From contig JAZDIP010000023.1 in NCBI GenBank assembly GCA_043804925.1, positions 1 through 64,000 on the forward strand: a DNA stretch of 64,000 bases, written 5' to 3'. Position 1 is the first letter of the stretch. Each line of letters starts with the position of its first letter. This document shows positions 34,045-42,860 of this stretch, one piece after another. This DNA is from ChocPot-Mid sp043804925. GTDB lineage: Bacteria; Bacteroidota; Ignavibacteria; Kapaibacteriales; UBA2268. Under the pieces are notes generated by a model. The model searched no databases. It was not told the origin of the DNA and saw only the letters and a list, made by a program, of their open reading frames with translations. The position numbers and the translations under genes were made by a program.

Positions 34045-34045
34045 A

Positions 34046-34999
34046 ATGAAAAAGTTACGAATTTCACTAATTTCCTGTCTTTTAGCTTTGGCTTTGACAG
34101 GTTCTTTAATTGCTCAGAATTATGAATTCAAAGTGATGGCTGCAAAGGGAAAACCTGCAGTTCAAAAAGAGAATTCAAAATCCTGGTCCGATATTAAGCT
34201 CGGGACACAGCTTAATCCAAAAGATATGCTAAGGTTGACCGGCAATTCTTATGTCAGTCTTGTACATAAATCCGGAAAGACTGTTGAGTTGAAAAAAGCC
34301 GGTACATTTTCCGTTGCCGAACTCGGTAAAACTGTGGGTAGCAACAAATCGAGCGTATCAAAAAGATTTGCCGACTATCTGATGGATGAAATTAGCAGTT
34401 CTGAAGATTTACTTGCATCCGGTGAACACAGAGATAAAATGAAGGTTACAGGGTCAGTTGAAAGAAGTATGAACACGCAACCTTTTGTTAACAAAAATGC
34501 TCTTCAGCTTAATTCGCCAAGAAAAGTAAATTTCCTTAATACTACTTTTACTTTCCGTTGGTATGAATTTGAGCAAGCGAAGGAATATGAATTTGTTCTT
34601 TCAGACAGATTCGATAAACCTGTATTTTCTAAAACTATCGAAGGTACTATGTTTACGGTGAATGCCGAGGAATTAAAACTAGAAAAAGACACTTATTACT
34701 TTTGGAGTGTAAAAGCTAAGGGTAAGGATAAACAAAAATCTGACGATGCTTGTTTTTTAATACTCTCAGATGATAAGGTTAAAGCGATTAAAGATACAGT
34801 TGAAATTATCAAGAAAGAATTTGATGATGAAAACACTGCTTCAGCTAAAATTATTTTGGCTGCTTACTTTGAGCAAAATCACATTGTTGACGAAGCTCTG
34901 AAAGCGTACAAAGAAGCAGTTGCTTTAGCTCCTGATGTTGATATTTACGATAAACTTTATAAGAGATTTTTGACAAGAACTAATATCTCCGAAAAGTAA
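34046..34999 (+). CDS. secreted FecR-like protein with C-terminal TPR-like helices
   Basis: A 317-aa protein with a signal peptide (res 1-23). A FecR-like beta domain follows (res ~25-95: LGTQLNPKDMLRLTGNSYVSLVHKSGK). A middle immunoglobulin/FN3-like module has FTFRWYEFEQAKEYEFVLSD and YYFWSVKAK (res ~170-235). A TPR-like C-terminus has AAYFEQNHIVDEALKAYKEAVALAPD (res ~273-298). CHASE2 and FecR-like genes are often neighbours in bacterial genomes. Here it is likely the periplasmic partner of the CHASE2 pair. Followed by a strong terminator. Confidence 0.8.
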   Translation: MKKLRISLISCLLALALTGSLIAQNYEFKVMAAKGKPAVQKENSKSWSDIKLGTQLNPKDMLRLTGNSYVSLVHKSGKTVELKKAGTFSVAELGKTVGSNKSSVSKRFADYLMDEISSSEDLLASGEHRDKMKVTGSVERSMNTQPFVNKNALQLNSPRKVNFLNTTFTFRWYEFEQAKEYEFVLSDRFDKPVFSKTIEGTMFTVNAEELKLEKDTYYFWSVKAKGKDKQKSDDACFLILSDDKVKAIKDTVEIIKKEFDDENTASAKIILAAYFEQNHIVDEALKAYKEAVALAPDVDIYDKLYKRFLTRTNISEK

Positions 35000-35050
35000 T
35001 TCTAATTTTAAATATCGTCAGTCATATCAACTGACAGAACGAAAAGATTA

Positions 35051-35096
35051 GCCACAATATTGAGTTTCAATTGAAATTCAGTATTGTGGCTTTTTT
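35051..35096. terminator. long-stem rho-independent terminator
   Basis: GCCACAATATTGAGTTTCAA (35051-35070) is almost perfectly complementary to 35071-35090, followed by TTTTTT. Ends the CHASE2 operon and may also serve the convergent TonB receptor gene, since A-rich sequence lies to its left. Confidence 0.85.
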
Positions 35097-35105
35097 ATTT
35101 TTTAC

Positions 35106-37112
35106 TCATATTCTGATTATCAATCCTCCATAAACCATTCTTCCGGGATTTGGCAATCCAATCTTGGAAACAGAGAATTTATCAAGCAAATTATTACATC
35201 GTAAATATATTTCAGAATAAACATTATCTACAAAAAAGTTGTATGATAGTCTGAAATTCAATAAATAATACGCTTCTAATTCTCTCAATTCTCCTTTTGG
35301 TTCTGCACCCCATTGCGTACCAACACACTCAAATTCAAAATTTGGAGTTAAACCGTTATTGAATTTATAACCAAAATTTATAAGACCCATCAATTCAGGT
35401 TTATATTCCAAATGCTTGAGAGTTTTTCCATCATTTTCCCCGCTTGAATACATATAGGTCAAATATCCTTCAAAAAATAATGAATTTGCAGGATTGTATT
35501 TGAATTGTGCCTCCACTCCGCTGATTGTTGCATTTGAAAAGTTTACCCTCATCTTTCTTTCTAAGAAATCTTCATCTTGCGACAATCTGATTTGGTCAAT
35601 CAAATCATCGTAAAAACTTGCAAATCCGGTTAATTCAAATGTAAATTCTTCTTCATGATATATCATTCCAAATTCATTGATTATACCTGACTCAGGTTTC
35701 AAATCGGGATTCACTTTGAATTTATTCATTGCCCCTGAAAATGACTCTCTCATTGTAGGAAATCTTGTTCTGCGGCTTGAATTGATATAAAAATCAATTT
35801 CATCATTTAATAGATATCTTAGACCAAGAAAAGCGGCATAATCGGAACTTGATAAACCTTCGTAATCAATAAATACCCCTGTTAACGGATTTTTATTATA
35901 ATCATAAGCGATGCCACCCAATAATAATAAATCACCGATTCTTCCTCGATATTCTATCCCTGAGGACATTGTAATTTGCAAATATACATTATTGTTAATA
36001 TTACTTTTAATATCCTCAATTTCTTCAGTATGCTCACTACGGAAACCATTAAATGCAAGTATTAAATTATGATTCTCGAGTAATTGATAGTTCAAAGAAA
36101 TTCTTGTTCCCAAAGTCAAATCATCGTCAATTTGTTTCTGTGTTAATTCAGAAAGTGAAATATTCGAATAAGAATTAATTGTTTGACCAAATTTATCGAG
36201 CCAAAATACTGCCTTTATATTGATATTTTCGTCAATCAAATATTCACCATTTAAAGTTAAAATATCCCTGATGATTTCAGGATAACGCCAATATCGAATG
36301 TCTGAAGAAGCAGCTTCAGTCAAAGTAGCAACACCTTTTTCCGTATTGATATGATTGAATGAAAGACCAAATGTAGCTACACCGTCAATCTTGTATTCTC
36401 CTCGAATATAAGCTGTCAGCCTGTTCATATCAGTATTGGTTCTCAATCCGGAATTTTGGTTTTGATTTGTAGAATCACCGGTTATTTCCTCCGAAGGAAG
36501 CAAGAAACCATCGCTTTTTGAATACGATAGATTTGTTATATAATTAAAATTTCCAATTCTTCCGTCATGCATCAGGGAAACTAACTGAGAGTTGGCATCA
36601 TTTCCTTGTAATCTTATTACAGCTCCAAAACCATCGTTTTGCCTTTCGATTGTACTGATATTCAAAGCTCCTCCTAAAATGTTCGGTCCAAACAAAATTG
36701 AACTTGAACCCTTGTTTACAAATACTCTCCCGACGATATCCACAGGCAATATGCTTAGGTCCATCCGGTTATCCCATGGGACATTAAGCAATACTCCATC
36801 AAAGAATAATCCCAATTGCCTTTCACCCGAACCGCGAAGAAAAAGCAGTGTTTCTCCACGGGAGTTAGTTTGTATCAAGCCCGACGGAATATACTTTCCT
36901 AAATCTGAAATTGAAGATGCATCGGTCTTTTGAATCCGGTAATATTGAAAATCATTAACAGAAGTTGTCAGCAATGATTTATTGATTTTACCGGACTCCA
37001 AAATAATTTCGCCCAAGCGGTAGGTTTTGATTGAATCTATATGTTGTTTTTCTTCACTCCAAAGAGTTAAAGAAATTAATATTAAACAAAATAAAATCAT
37101 GAATGTTCTCAT
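35106..37112 (-). CDS. TonB-dependent receptor (vitamin/metal type)
   Basis: About 668 aa from the ATG at 37112. That start has a perfect AAGGAGG Shine-Dalgarno at 37121-37127; the longer frame begins at a GTG overlapping it. Signal peptide res ~1-20. The plug has ISDLGKYIPSGLIQTNSRGETLLFLRG, then VGRVFVNKGSSSILFGPNILGGALNI, followed by a barrel with typical LKPESG and RRTRFPTMRE segments. BtuB/iron-siderophore-like architecture. The upstream small membrane protein gene (37202-37720) is on the same strand. Substrate unknown. Confidence 0.9.
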   Translation of the reverse strand: MRTFMILFCLILISLTLWSEEKQHIDSIKTYRLGEIILESGKINKSLLTTSVNDFQYYRIQKTDASSISDLGKYIPSGLIQTNSRGETLLFLRGSGERQLGLFFDGVLLNVPWDNRMDLSILPVDIVGRVFVNKGSSSILFGPNILGGALNISTIERQNDGFGAVIRLQGNDANSQLVSLMHDGRIGNFNYITNLSYSKSDGFLLPSEEITGDSTNQNQNSGLRTNTDMNRLTAYIRGEYKIDGVATFGLSFNHINTEKGVATLTEAASSDIRYWRYPEIIRDILTLNGEYLIDENINIKAVFWLDKFGQTINSYSNISLSELTQKQIDDDLTLGTRISLNYQLLENHNLILAFNGFRSEHTEEIEDIKSNINNNVYLQITMSSGIEYRGRIGDLLLLGGIAYDYNKNPLTGVFIDYEGLSSSDYAAFLGLRYLLNDEIDFYINSSRRTRFPTMRESFSGAMNKFKVNPDLKPESGIINEFGMIYHEEEFTFELTGFASFYDDLIDQIRLSQDEDFLERKMRVNFSNATISGVEAQFKYNPANSLFFEGYLTYMYSSGENDGKTLKHLEYKPELMGLINFGYKFNNGLTPNFEFECVGTQWGAEPKGELRELEAYYLLNFRLSYNFFVDNVYSEIYLRCNNLLDKFSVSKIGLPNPGRMVYGGLIIRI

Positions 37113-37201
37113 AAAAAACACCTCCTTAAAAAAATAATAATTAAAATTTGATTTAGATAATACGAAAATCTAAATCCTAACTATAAAAATAATTAAATGA
37201 T

Positions 37202-37720
37202 TTATAATATCTTAGGAGGCGGCGGGTCAATATCAAAGAAGCATTCGATACAATTATCACTGTTCATTACATTTTCGATAATAAAAAAATTATTCGATAT
37301 CATTAAATTTTCTTTTTCAAAATAAAGAGGGAAAAAGATATTTTTTAAAATCTTCAAGGAATACTTAACTGACGTCATACCATCAATAGATGTTTCAAAT
37401 AATTTGGAATAAGATTCCATTAGTTGCTCTTCTTTTTCATCGTTGATGCAATAGAAAATCGTATATTCATCTGTTGGTAGTTCAGTAATGACATCATACA
37501 TTTTTCCTTTGAACCTGAATTCCTTTTCGTGAATTCTCTGAAAATATTTTGAATTATTTGCAATTTTTAATATTTCAATTTTATCCTTTGGAATATTAGA
37601 TTTCATCATTCTTTTCATTTCCGTTCTTATACCTGCTCTTTGATAATAGTAATATCCTATCGTCCCGAAAGTATTCAGGATTAGGAATGATATAAAAAAT
37701 ATTGATAAAATTCTTTTCAT
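37202..37720 (-). CDS. small single-pass membrane protein, unknown
   Basis: About 172 aa from the ATG at 37720; the longer frame starts at TTG. One N-terminal TM or uncleaved signal (ILSIFFISFLILNTFGTIGYYYY), an extracytoplasmic domain with HEKEFRFKGKMYDVI and IFYCINDEKEEQL, and an unusual C-terminus with NCIECFFDIDPPPPKIL. It resembles small Bacteroidota proteins encoded next to TonB receptors, but I cannot name a family. The position 90 nt upstream of the receptor start suggests a joint role in uptake or its sensing. Confidence 0.6.
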   Translation of the reverse strand: MKRILSIFFISFLILNTFGTIGYYYYQRAGIRTEMKRMMKSNIPKDKIEILKIANNSKYFQRIHEKEFRFKGKMYDVITELPTDEYTIFYCINDEKEEQLMESYSKLFETSIDGMTSVKYSLKILKNIFFPLYFEKENLMISNNFFIIENVMNSDNCIECFFDIDPPPPKIL

Positions 37721-37814
37721 TGCCGCCAAAATTAGAAAGAAATTGACTGAATGTCAAATATTTATGATAAATTTGCTGAATTTTTTATTTGATTAACGTT
37801 TAATTTTAAAATTT

Positions 37815-38702
37815 ATGTTTATTGGTGAATTAAGTGCATTAACTGCGGCGTTGCTTTGGTCAACATCTTCATTTGTGTTTACGGCGGCAACCTTTAGAAT
37901 TGGAACTATACAACTGAATATTTCAAGAATGATTATAGCAGCATTGTTACTCTTAATAACATTCCTGATATTTAACATTAATTTTGAGCTAACACTAAGT
38001 CAATTAGCATATTTATCGTTGAGTGGATTTGTCGGGCTTGTCATTGGTGACAGTTTTCTTTTCAAGGCATTTAATTTGATTGGTCCCCGGATTTCTCTGT
38101 TGCTTTTATCATTCAATCCTGCTTTTGCGGCGATATTTGCATTTATAATGTTGGGTGAAGTGTTATCTTTTTACGCAATTGCCGGAATGGCAGTTACATT
38201 GCTGGGTATTACTCTTGTCGTTTTGGATAAACCTAAGATGGGCAACGGGAGATTCAGGATTACAAAGTTTGGTATTTTATGCGGCTTCTTAGCGGCTATA
38301 GGACAGGGTGTTGGTCTGGTTCTTGCGAAGATGGCATACTCGAGCGGTGAGGTTCATTCTCTTGTAGCAACTTTTGTCAGGATTGCTGCCGCAGTTATTA
38401 TAATGCTTCCGTTTGCTATTTTGCTGAAGAAATACAAAAATCCTTTTAAGCTTTTTGCCAAAGACAGGAAGTCGCTTGGCTTGGTTGCTTTAGGTGCTGT
38501 GATTGGTCCTTACCTTGGAATAACACTTAGCTTTATTGCAATTATTTATACACAGGTTGGTATTGCATCAACTTTGATGTCCACTATGCCGATTATTATG
38601 CTTCCAATGACGAAAATAATTTATAAAGAAAAGTTAAGCATGAATGCAATTATTGGTGCTTTCATAGCAGTTACGGGTGTTGCTATTTTGTTTTTGGCTT
38701 AG
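37815..38702 (+). CDS. DMT/EamA-family transporter
   Basis: A 295-aa inner-membrane protein with ten predicted TM helices in two EamA repeats (res ~5-135 and ~150-290). Each repeat starts with a small-residue-rich helix (ALTAALLWSTSSFVF; GILCGFLAAIGQGVGLVLAK) and ends with a GV/TLLGI-type helix. Members export amino acids, nucleotides or other metabolites. Substrate cannot be read. The start ATG at 37815 gives a full first helix. Confidence 0.88.
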   Translation: MFIGELSALTAALLWSTSSFVFTAATFRIGTIQLNISRMIIAALLLLITFLIFNINFELTLSQLAYLSLSGFVGLVIGDSFLFKAFNLIGPRISLLLLSFNPAFAAIFAFIMLGEVLSFYAIAGMAVTLLGITLVVLDKPKMGNGRFRITKFGILCGFLAAIGQGVGLVLAKMAYSSGEVHSLVATFVRIAAAVIIMLPFAILLKKYKNPFKLFAKDRKSLGLVALGAVIGPYLGITLSFIAIIYTQVGIASTLMSTMPIIMLPMTKIIYKEKLSMNAIIGAFIAVTGVAILFLA

Positions 38703-38767
38703 TAAGAAGCTCGGACAAAAGAAGTATTTTCAAATTCACAACAATTCTCCAATATTTGCAACACTAT

Positions 38768-40918
38768 TTAACGCAGAACCACAAACTTCTTCATTTCATT
38801 TCCAATCCTCACAAAATATACACCGTCCGGAAAACCCGAAACATCAATCCTTACTCCCCTTTCCATTCCCCTCTCGAGAGGGATTAAGTGTGTGTAAGGG
38901 GTCGGGTAGAGGTTGGTCAAACATTCACCATAAACATTATAAATTTGTATCTGATAACTTTCCGAAAGTTTGGAACTTTCTAAAAGTTTTATTTCAATAT
39001 ATTCACTCGCCGGATTTGGATAACACAAAAAATTATCAGCACTCGAATTGTTTGAAATATCTTCATGTTCTTTGACATCTAAAATAACACCGGATTCATT
39101 AAAAATGGATAAGCCTTCATCAGTTGCAATCCATTTATTATTATTATTATCTATTCCAATACAATTAATGGAATTTAATACCAAATGAGAATTTCTGCTG
39201 TTGAAGTTAATCCATTCCTTGCCATCAAATTTCAGTAAACCTTGTTCACAAGTTCCTATCCATACAACATTATTCTTATCAATTTCTATCGAACTAATAC
39301 AATTTGTTTTCAATTGATAGTCTAAAACAGTATAATGATTAAAATCCTCATTCTTAAAAGATAATATCCCATTGTTTCTTGTTCCTATCCAGATCATATT
39401 TGATGAATCAACAGCTAATGATAATATTTCTCCAAAAGTATTATTTGGTATTGGAGACTTATTCCGTTCCCACTTTTCATTATTATAGCTTATTAATCCT
39501 TCTTCAATGTCTCCAAACCACTTTGTGTCGTTTCTATCAACAATAATTTGATTAATATTTTCAGTATGAAATCCTATTTCGTCTTGATTAATTATCCTTA
39601 TTTGTCCATCATTATATTTAGAAATTTTAAAAGCACTCATCCATACATTTCCACTGAAATCTTTTTTAATACTCTTAACGGTATTTCCATATAATGATTG
39701 ATCCCAATCTCCATGTGAGAAAGATTTATAACCATCAAATATGTATAATCCATAATAGTTGGTACCAAAGAATAATATTTGATTCATATTTTCAACTGAT
39801 AAAACATCATATTGTAATAAGTAATAATCCACTACTCCATTTTTTTGACAATTGATAGCACCACCTTGCGTTCCAATTATTATTTTATCTTCAACTATTT
39901 TAATACAGTTAACTTTTTTACCCGGTAAATAAGAGAATTTGTCACTTATTCTATTAATTTCTTTATTAACAATTTTAAATAATCCAAACTGTGATCCTCC
40001 AAAAACTACGTCACCATTATAAGATAAAAGATGTATTGGAGTACCTAAATTATAGCCCTTTTGATCGAAGACTTCAATTTTTTCAAAATTTTTACCGTTA
40101 TATTTAAATACAGTATTATGATTTCCAGCAATAATGAGATTATTATTTGAATCAATTGCAAGTGAACTAATAAAGCTCAAATCAAGTTCAGAGTTTAAAT
40201 AGTTAAAATGCTTCCATTTATTTACATTTAATTTATAAATACCTAATGAAGTTCCAATCCAAATATTTGTGCTATCATCAAAAATTATTGAAGTACACCA
40301 GTCCTCCTCCAGATCAGAATTCTTAGAATTATAAAAAGACCATACACCATTTCTCAAAAAACAGATACCAAATCTAGTTGCTACATATACATTACTATCA
40401 AAAAAAACTATTTGGTTAATATAATGATTTCCAGAATTAGTAAATTCATCTTTATATAGCTTCCAACTATCACCATTATATTTCACAAGTCCTTCACCTG
40501 AAGTACCCAACCAAATATTGTTTGAATCATCTACTGAAATTGTTGTAACCCACCAGCTATATTCTTCAGTACTTAAAATTGGAAAGCCATTAATACTACG
40601 GTAGAAAGTCCATATGTAGTTATCATATTTAATAACACCATTTCTTACTCCTATCCATTTATTTCCATTTGAATCAATTGCTATTGAATATGCATAATCT
40701 GTAGGAAAATCAGAATTGAATTTGTTGATGTATGTTACTTCATCGGTTTCTTTATTTATGATTTTCAAACCATATCCGGCAATCCAAATGTTTTCACCAT
40801 CATCAACCATGTCGTTTACTTCGTTAGATGTGATGACAGCCCAATTTGAATCTATCTGTTGGGAAAACAGATTCAATGGGAAAATAGCAATTAGAAATAT
40901 TAATAATATTGCTTTCAT
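38768..40918 (-). CDS. two-component-regulator-propeller-like T9SS-sorted protein
   Basis: About 716 aa from the ATG at 40918 (MKAILLIFLIAIFP, signal peptide). The longer frame from 40963 would read through the conserved upstream element. The body is a chain of propeller units, each with D-x-x-N-x-x-WIGT/WLGT (for example DSNGNKWIGVRNGVIKYD, SNMIWIGTRNNGIL, NNVVWIGTCEQGLLKF). This is the Reg_prop pattern of hybrid sensors, but no kinase follows. The C-terminal sorting domain starts at YPNPASEYIEI and carries repeat-derived inserts (LLESSKLSESYQ and YPTPYTHLIPLERGMERG). The propeller is probably a surface or secreted domain. Confidence 0.85.
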   Translation of the reverse strand: MKAILLIFLIAIFPLNLFSQQIDSNWAVITSNEVNDMVDDGENIWIAGYGLKIINKETDEVTYINKFNSDFPTDYAYSIAIDSNGNKWIGVRNGVIKYDNYIWTFYRSINGFPILSTEEYSWWVTTISVDDSNNIWLGTSGEGLVKYNGDSWKLYKDEFTNSGNHYINQIVFFDSNVYVATRFGICFLRNGVWSFYNSKNSDLEEDWCTSIIFDDSTNIWIGTSLGIYKLNVNKWKHFNYLNSELDLSFISSLAIDSNNNLIIAGNHNTVFKYNGKNFEKIEVFDQKGYNLGTPIHLLSYNGDVVFGGSQFGLFKIVNKEINRISDKFSYLPGKKVNCIKIVEDKIIIGTQGGAINCQKNGVVDYYLLQYDVLSVENMNQILFFGTNYYGLYIFDGYKSFSHGDWDQSLYGNTVKSIKKDFSGNVWMSAFKISKYNDGQIRIINQDEIGFHTENINQIIVDRNDTKWFGDIEEGLISYNNEKWERNKSPIPNNTFGEILSLAVDSSNMIWIGTRNNGILSFKNEDFNHYTVLDYQLKTNCISSIEIDKNNVVWIGTCEQGLLKFDGKEWINFNSRNSHLVLNSINCIGIDNNNNKWIATDEGLSIFNESGVILDVKEHEDISNNSSADNFLCYPNPASEYIEIKLLESSKLSESYQIQIYNVYGECLTNLYPTPYTHLIPLERGMERGVRIDVSGFPDGVYFVRIGNEMKKFVVLR
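38856..38915 (-). repeat. dispersed palindromic repeat inside T9SS domain, copy 3
   Basis: CCCTCTCGAGAGGG core at 38869-38882, with flanks matching copies 1 and 2 but more diverged. Read in frame as YPTPYTHLIPLERGMERG. Confidence 0.8.
38957..38988 (-). repeat. GGAACTTTC/GAAAGTT inverted repeat inside T9SS domain
   Basis: Alternating ACTTTC and GAAAGTT units encoding LLESSKLSES. They occupy the same loop where the two upstream paralogues carry the CAGACGG tandem. Confidence 0.6.
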
Positions 40919-40951
40919 AATATATTTTTTAAATTTGGACAGTCCTTTTAT

Positions 40952-40989
40952 GTAAAGACACAAAAAACTCCAAAAGGTTTCACTTTTTT
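40952..40989 (-). promoter_or_regulatory. 38-nt element shared upstream of T9SS genes, copy 3
   Basis: On the minus strand it reads GTGAAACCTTTTGGAGTTTT then TTGTGTCTTTACA, matching the core of the elements at 1362 and 3161 with several changes. It ends 33 nt before the likely ATG at 40918, which supports that start over 40963. Confidence 0.55.
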
Positions 40990-41062
40990 ATAAAAATATT
41001 TTCAATCTCATAGAAATTAAACCTTTTTATACGTTGAATCACTATGCGATTCCAAACTAATT

Positions 41063-41098
41063 CCTAAATGCCTAAATGCCTAAATGCCTAAACCCCTA
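41063..41098. repeat. CCTAAATG octamer tandem
   Basis: Three exact CCTAAATG units at 41063-41086 followed by degenerate CCTAAACC/CCTAAACA. A related CTAAATCC array lies at 44541-44585. It sits just downstream of the BamA-like gene end. Confidence 0.7.
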
Positions 41099-41103
41099 AA
41101 CAG

Positions 41104-42732
41104 CTATTCATAATCAAACTCCGTCCCATAAACCTGAGGCAGCTTGTAACGATGTCTTTCGAATACTGAGAACAACTGGTCAGTAGTGAAGATTATCCCT
41201 CCGAATTTTCCCTCGTCAAAATTGAAAGCAAAATCAAGACGGAAAATACTGTCATCACCGGTTCCTTTCATATTGAAAAATCTGATTCCAAATCCTGCGG
41301 AATTATGCCACTGAGTCTTTACCAATTTAATATCCTGCTCCCAGACAGTTCCAATATCCCAGAATAAAACACCTGAAAATTTGAAAATCCAGAACTGCCA
41401 ATCAGGAAACATTCTTAGTTCGGTATTAACAACAAACCTGTTATCTCCGGCAAGTTTATTTGCTTCGTATCCTCTCAAGCCGCCGTCATTGTCAAGAATC
41501 AATTGCCTCAGCTTGGTCCAGTTCCATACAGTCTGTTGTCTCAATCTTGAAGCTATTAACAGATTTTTGCTGAATCGGTAAAATGCCTTTCCTGTAAATT
41601 CCTCATAAGTATAATACCCGTTTCCCATGTGGAATGCACTCGCACCGCTTACCTGACCAAACAAATAAAGGTCCCCGAGAATATAGGATTTTTCACCCTG
41701 TCCTCCGATATAATAATAGCTTTCTCCCAGTGAACCAATCGGAAATATTTTTCCAAGTGTTGCCGCACCCCAGCCGCCAATCGGCACATCTTCTTTTTGA
41801 TATGTGTTTAACATACTTGTCTGGAAATAATCTTCAGATACGGATGAAAAAGAAACAAGGAATTTTCCCGAGTTATCGAAAGCACGCTCAAATTCAGGTC
41901 TTCCGCGATTAACGTCATTAACCTGCAACATAGCCGATGCAAACACGCGGTCATTTTTTAACCAGGACCTGCTCAGCCATAGGTAAATATCTCTCATGTG
42001 AAACGGCATTAATTCGTAGTTACTTTCAGTTGCATTTATCCCATCGATTGGTTTATACAAAAAATCCCTGCCGTAAGAATTGATTGCACTCAATCCATAA
42101 GACCACTGACTTTCAAGATTTCTGAAGGGCTGACCGAGTACTATTGCCTGGTCTGTACGGTATTCATTTGCGGTAATACCAAAATCAAAATAATAATCCG
42201 TTCTGAGCAATCGCTGTTGAGTTAAAAAGAAACCACCCTGCAAACCAATGTCATTTTCACTTCTGTTGTATGCCTCAAACCTCACATGAGTTCCTGTCCC
42301 TAAAAGATTGAGTTCTTCAATGCCTCCGCCAATATTTGTCGTATTTCCGCCTGTACCAAAAATGAAAATCGGAATAGTTGACCATCTATCTTGAGTAGTT
42401 ATATATACATCGTAAAATTTCTCGTCTAAAGAATCCAAACTTGCAGAAACATCAGAAAACAGATTAGTATTTCTTAAATTCCTAACAGTCTCATAAATTT
42501 TCTCTTTGTTTAAAGTGTCTTCTTCGAAGAACAACAGTTCATCTTCAATAATGTAATCCCGGGTTGAATAATGCAATGAATTGGCTAAGCCGGCGGCAAA
42601 AAACCAGTCGCTTTGAGTTGAATCGAAAACTTCCTTCTTTTCAATAAAAATATTGTTGATGTATTTTAAAGCATATACCCGCGGAATAACCAACAGGAAA
42701 CACAAGCTTATAACTAATACAATTTTTTTCAT
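41104..42732 (-). CDS. BamA/Omp85-family outer-membrane protein with one POTRA-like domain
   Basis: A 542-aa protein. Signal peptide res 1-21. A single POTRA-like module follows (res ~25-115; IIEDELLFFEEDTLNKEKI..NLRNTNLFSDVSASL), with the typical LRxxxLFxxV sequence. Then a 16-strand-type barrel (res ~120-535) with GTGTHVRFEAYNRSE near its first strands and RFVVNTELRMFPDWQF. It is shorter than BamA (usually five POTRAs), so more like TamA-type or surface-antigen D15-type exporters. It lies 128 nt from the S41 protease on the same strand. Confidence 0.82.
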   Translation of the reverse strand: MKKIVLVISLCFLLVIPRVYALKYINNIFIEKKEVFDSTQSDWFFAAGLANSLHYSTRDYIIEDELLFFEEDTLNKEKIYETVRNLRNTNLFSDVSASLDSLDEKFYDVYITTQDRWSTIPIFIFGTGGNTTNIGGGIEELNLLGTGTHVRFEAYNRSENDIGLQGGFFLTQQRLLRTDYYFDFGITANEYRTDQAIVLGQPFRNLESQWSYGLSAINSYGRDFLYKPIDGINATESNYELMPFHMRDIYLWLSRSWLKNDRVFASAMLQVNDVNRGRPEFERAFDNSGKFLVSFSSVSEDYFQTSMLNTYQKEDVPIGGWGAATLGKIFPIGSLGESYYYIGGQGEKSYILGDLYLFGQVSGASAFHMGNGYYTYEEFTGKAFYRFSKNLLIASRLRQQTVWNWTKLRQLILDNDGGLRGYEANKLAGDNRFVVNTELRMFPDWQFWIFKFSGVLFWDIGTVWEQDIKLVKTQWHNSAGFGIRFFNMKGTGDDSIFRLDFAFNFDEGKFGGIIFTTDQLFSVFERHRYKLPQVYGTEFDYE

Positions 42733-42860
42733 TTACCCAATATTATTAATTTAAAATTGAGCAAAAATACGATTTTTTTATGGATTTAAAGTCAGAACCA
42801 CTTCAATATAAATTGAATAAACAGGTTTTGAACTCTATCCTAAATATTCTAACTCAAACT

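Noticed and set aside
40919..40963. Longer start for the propeller T9SS gene (residues MCLYIKGLSKFKKYI)
   Set aside because: It would put the conserved upstream element inside the coding region and hide the signal peptide. The ATG at 40918 is better.
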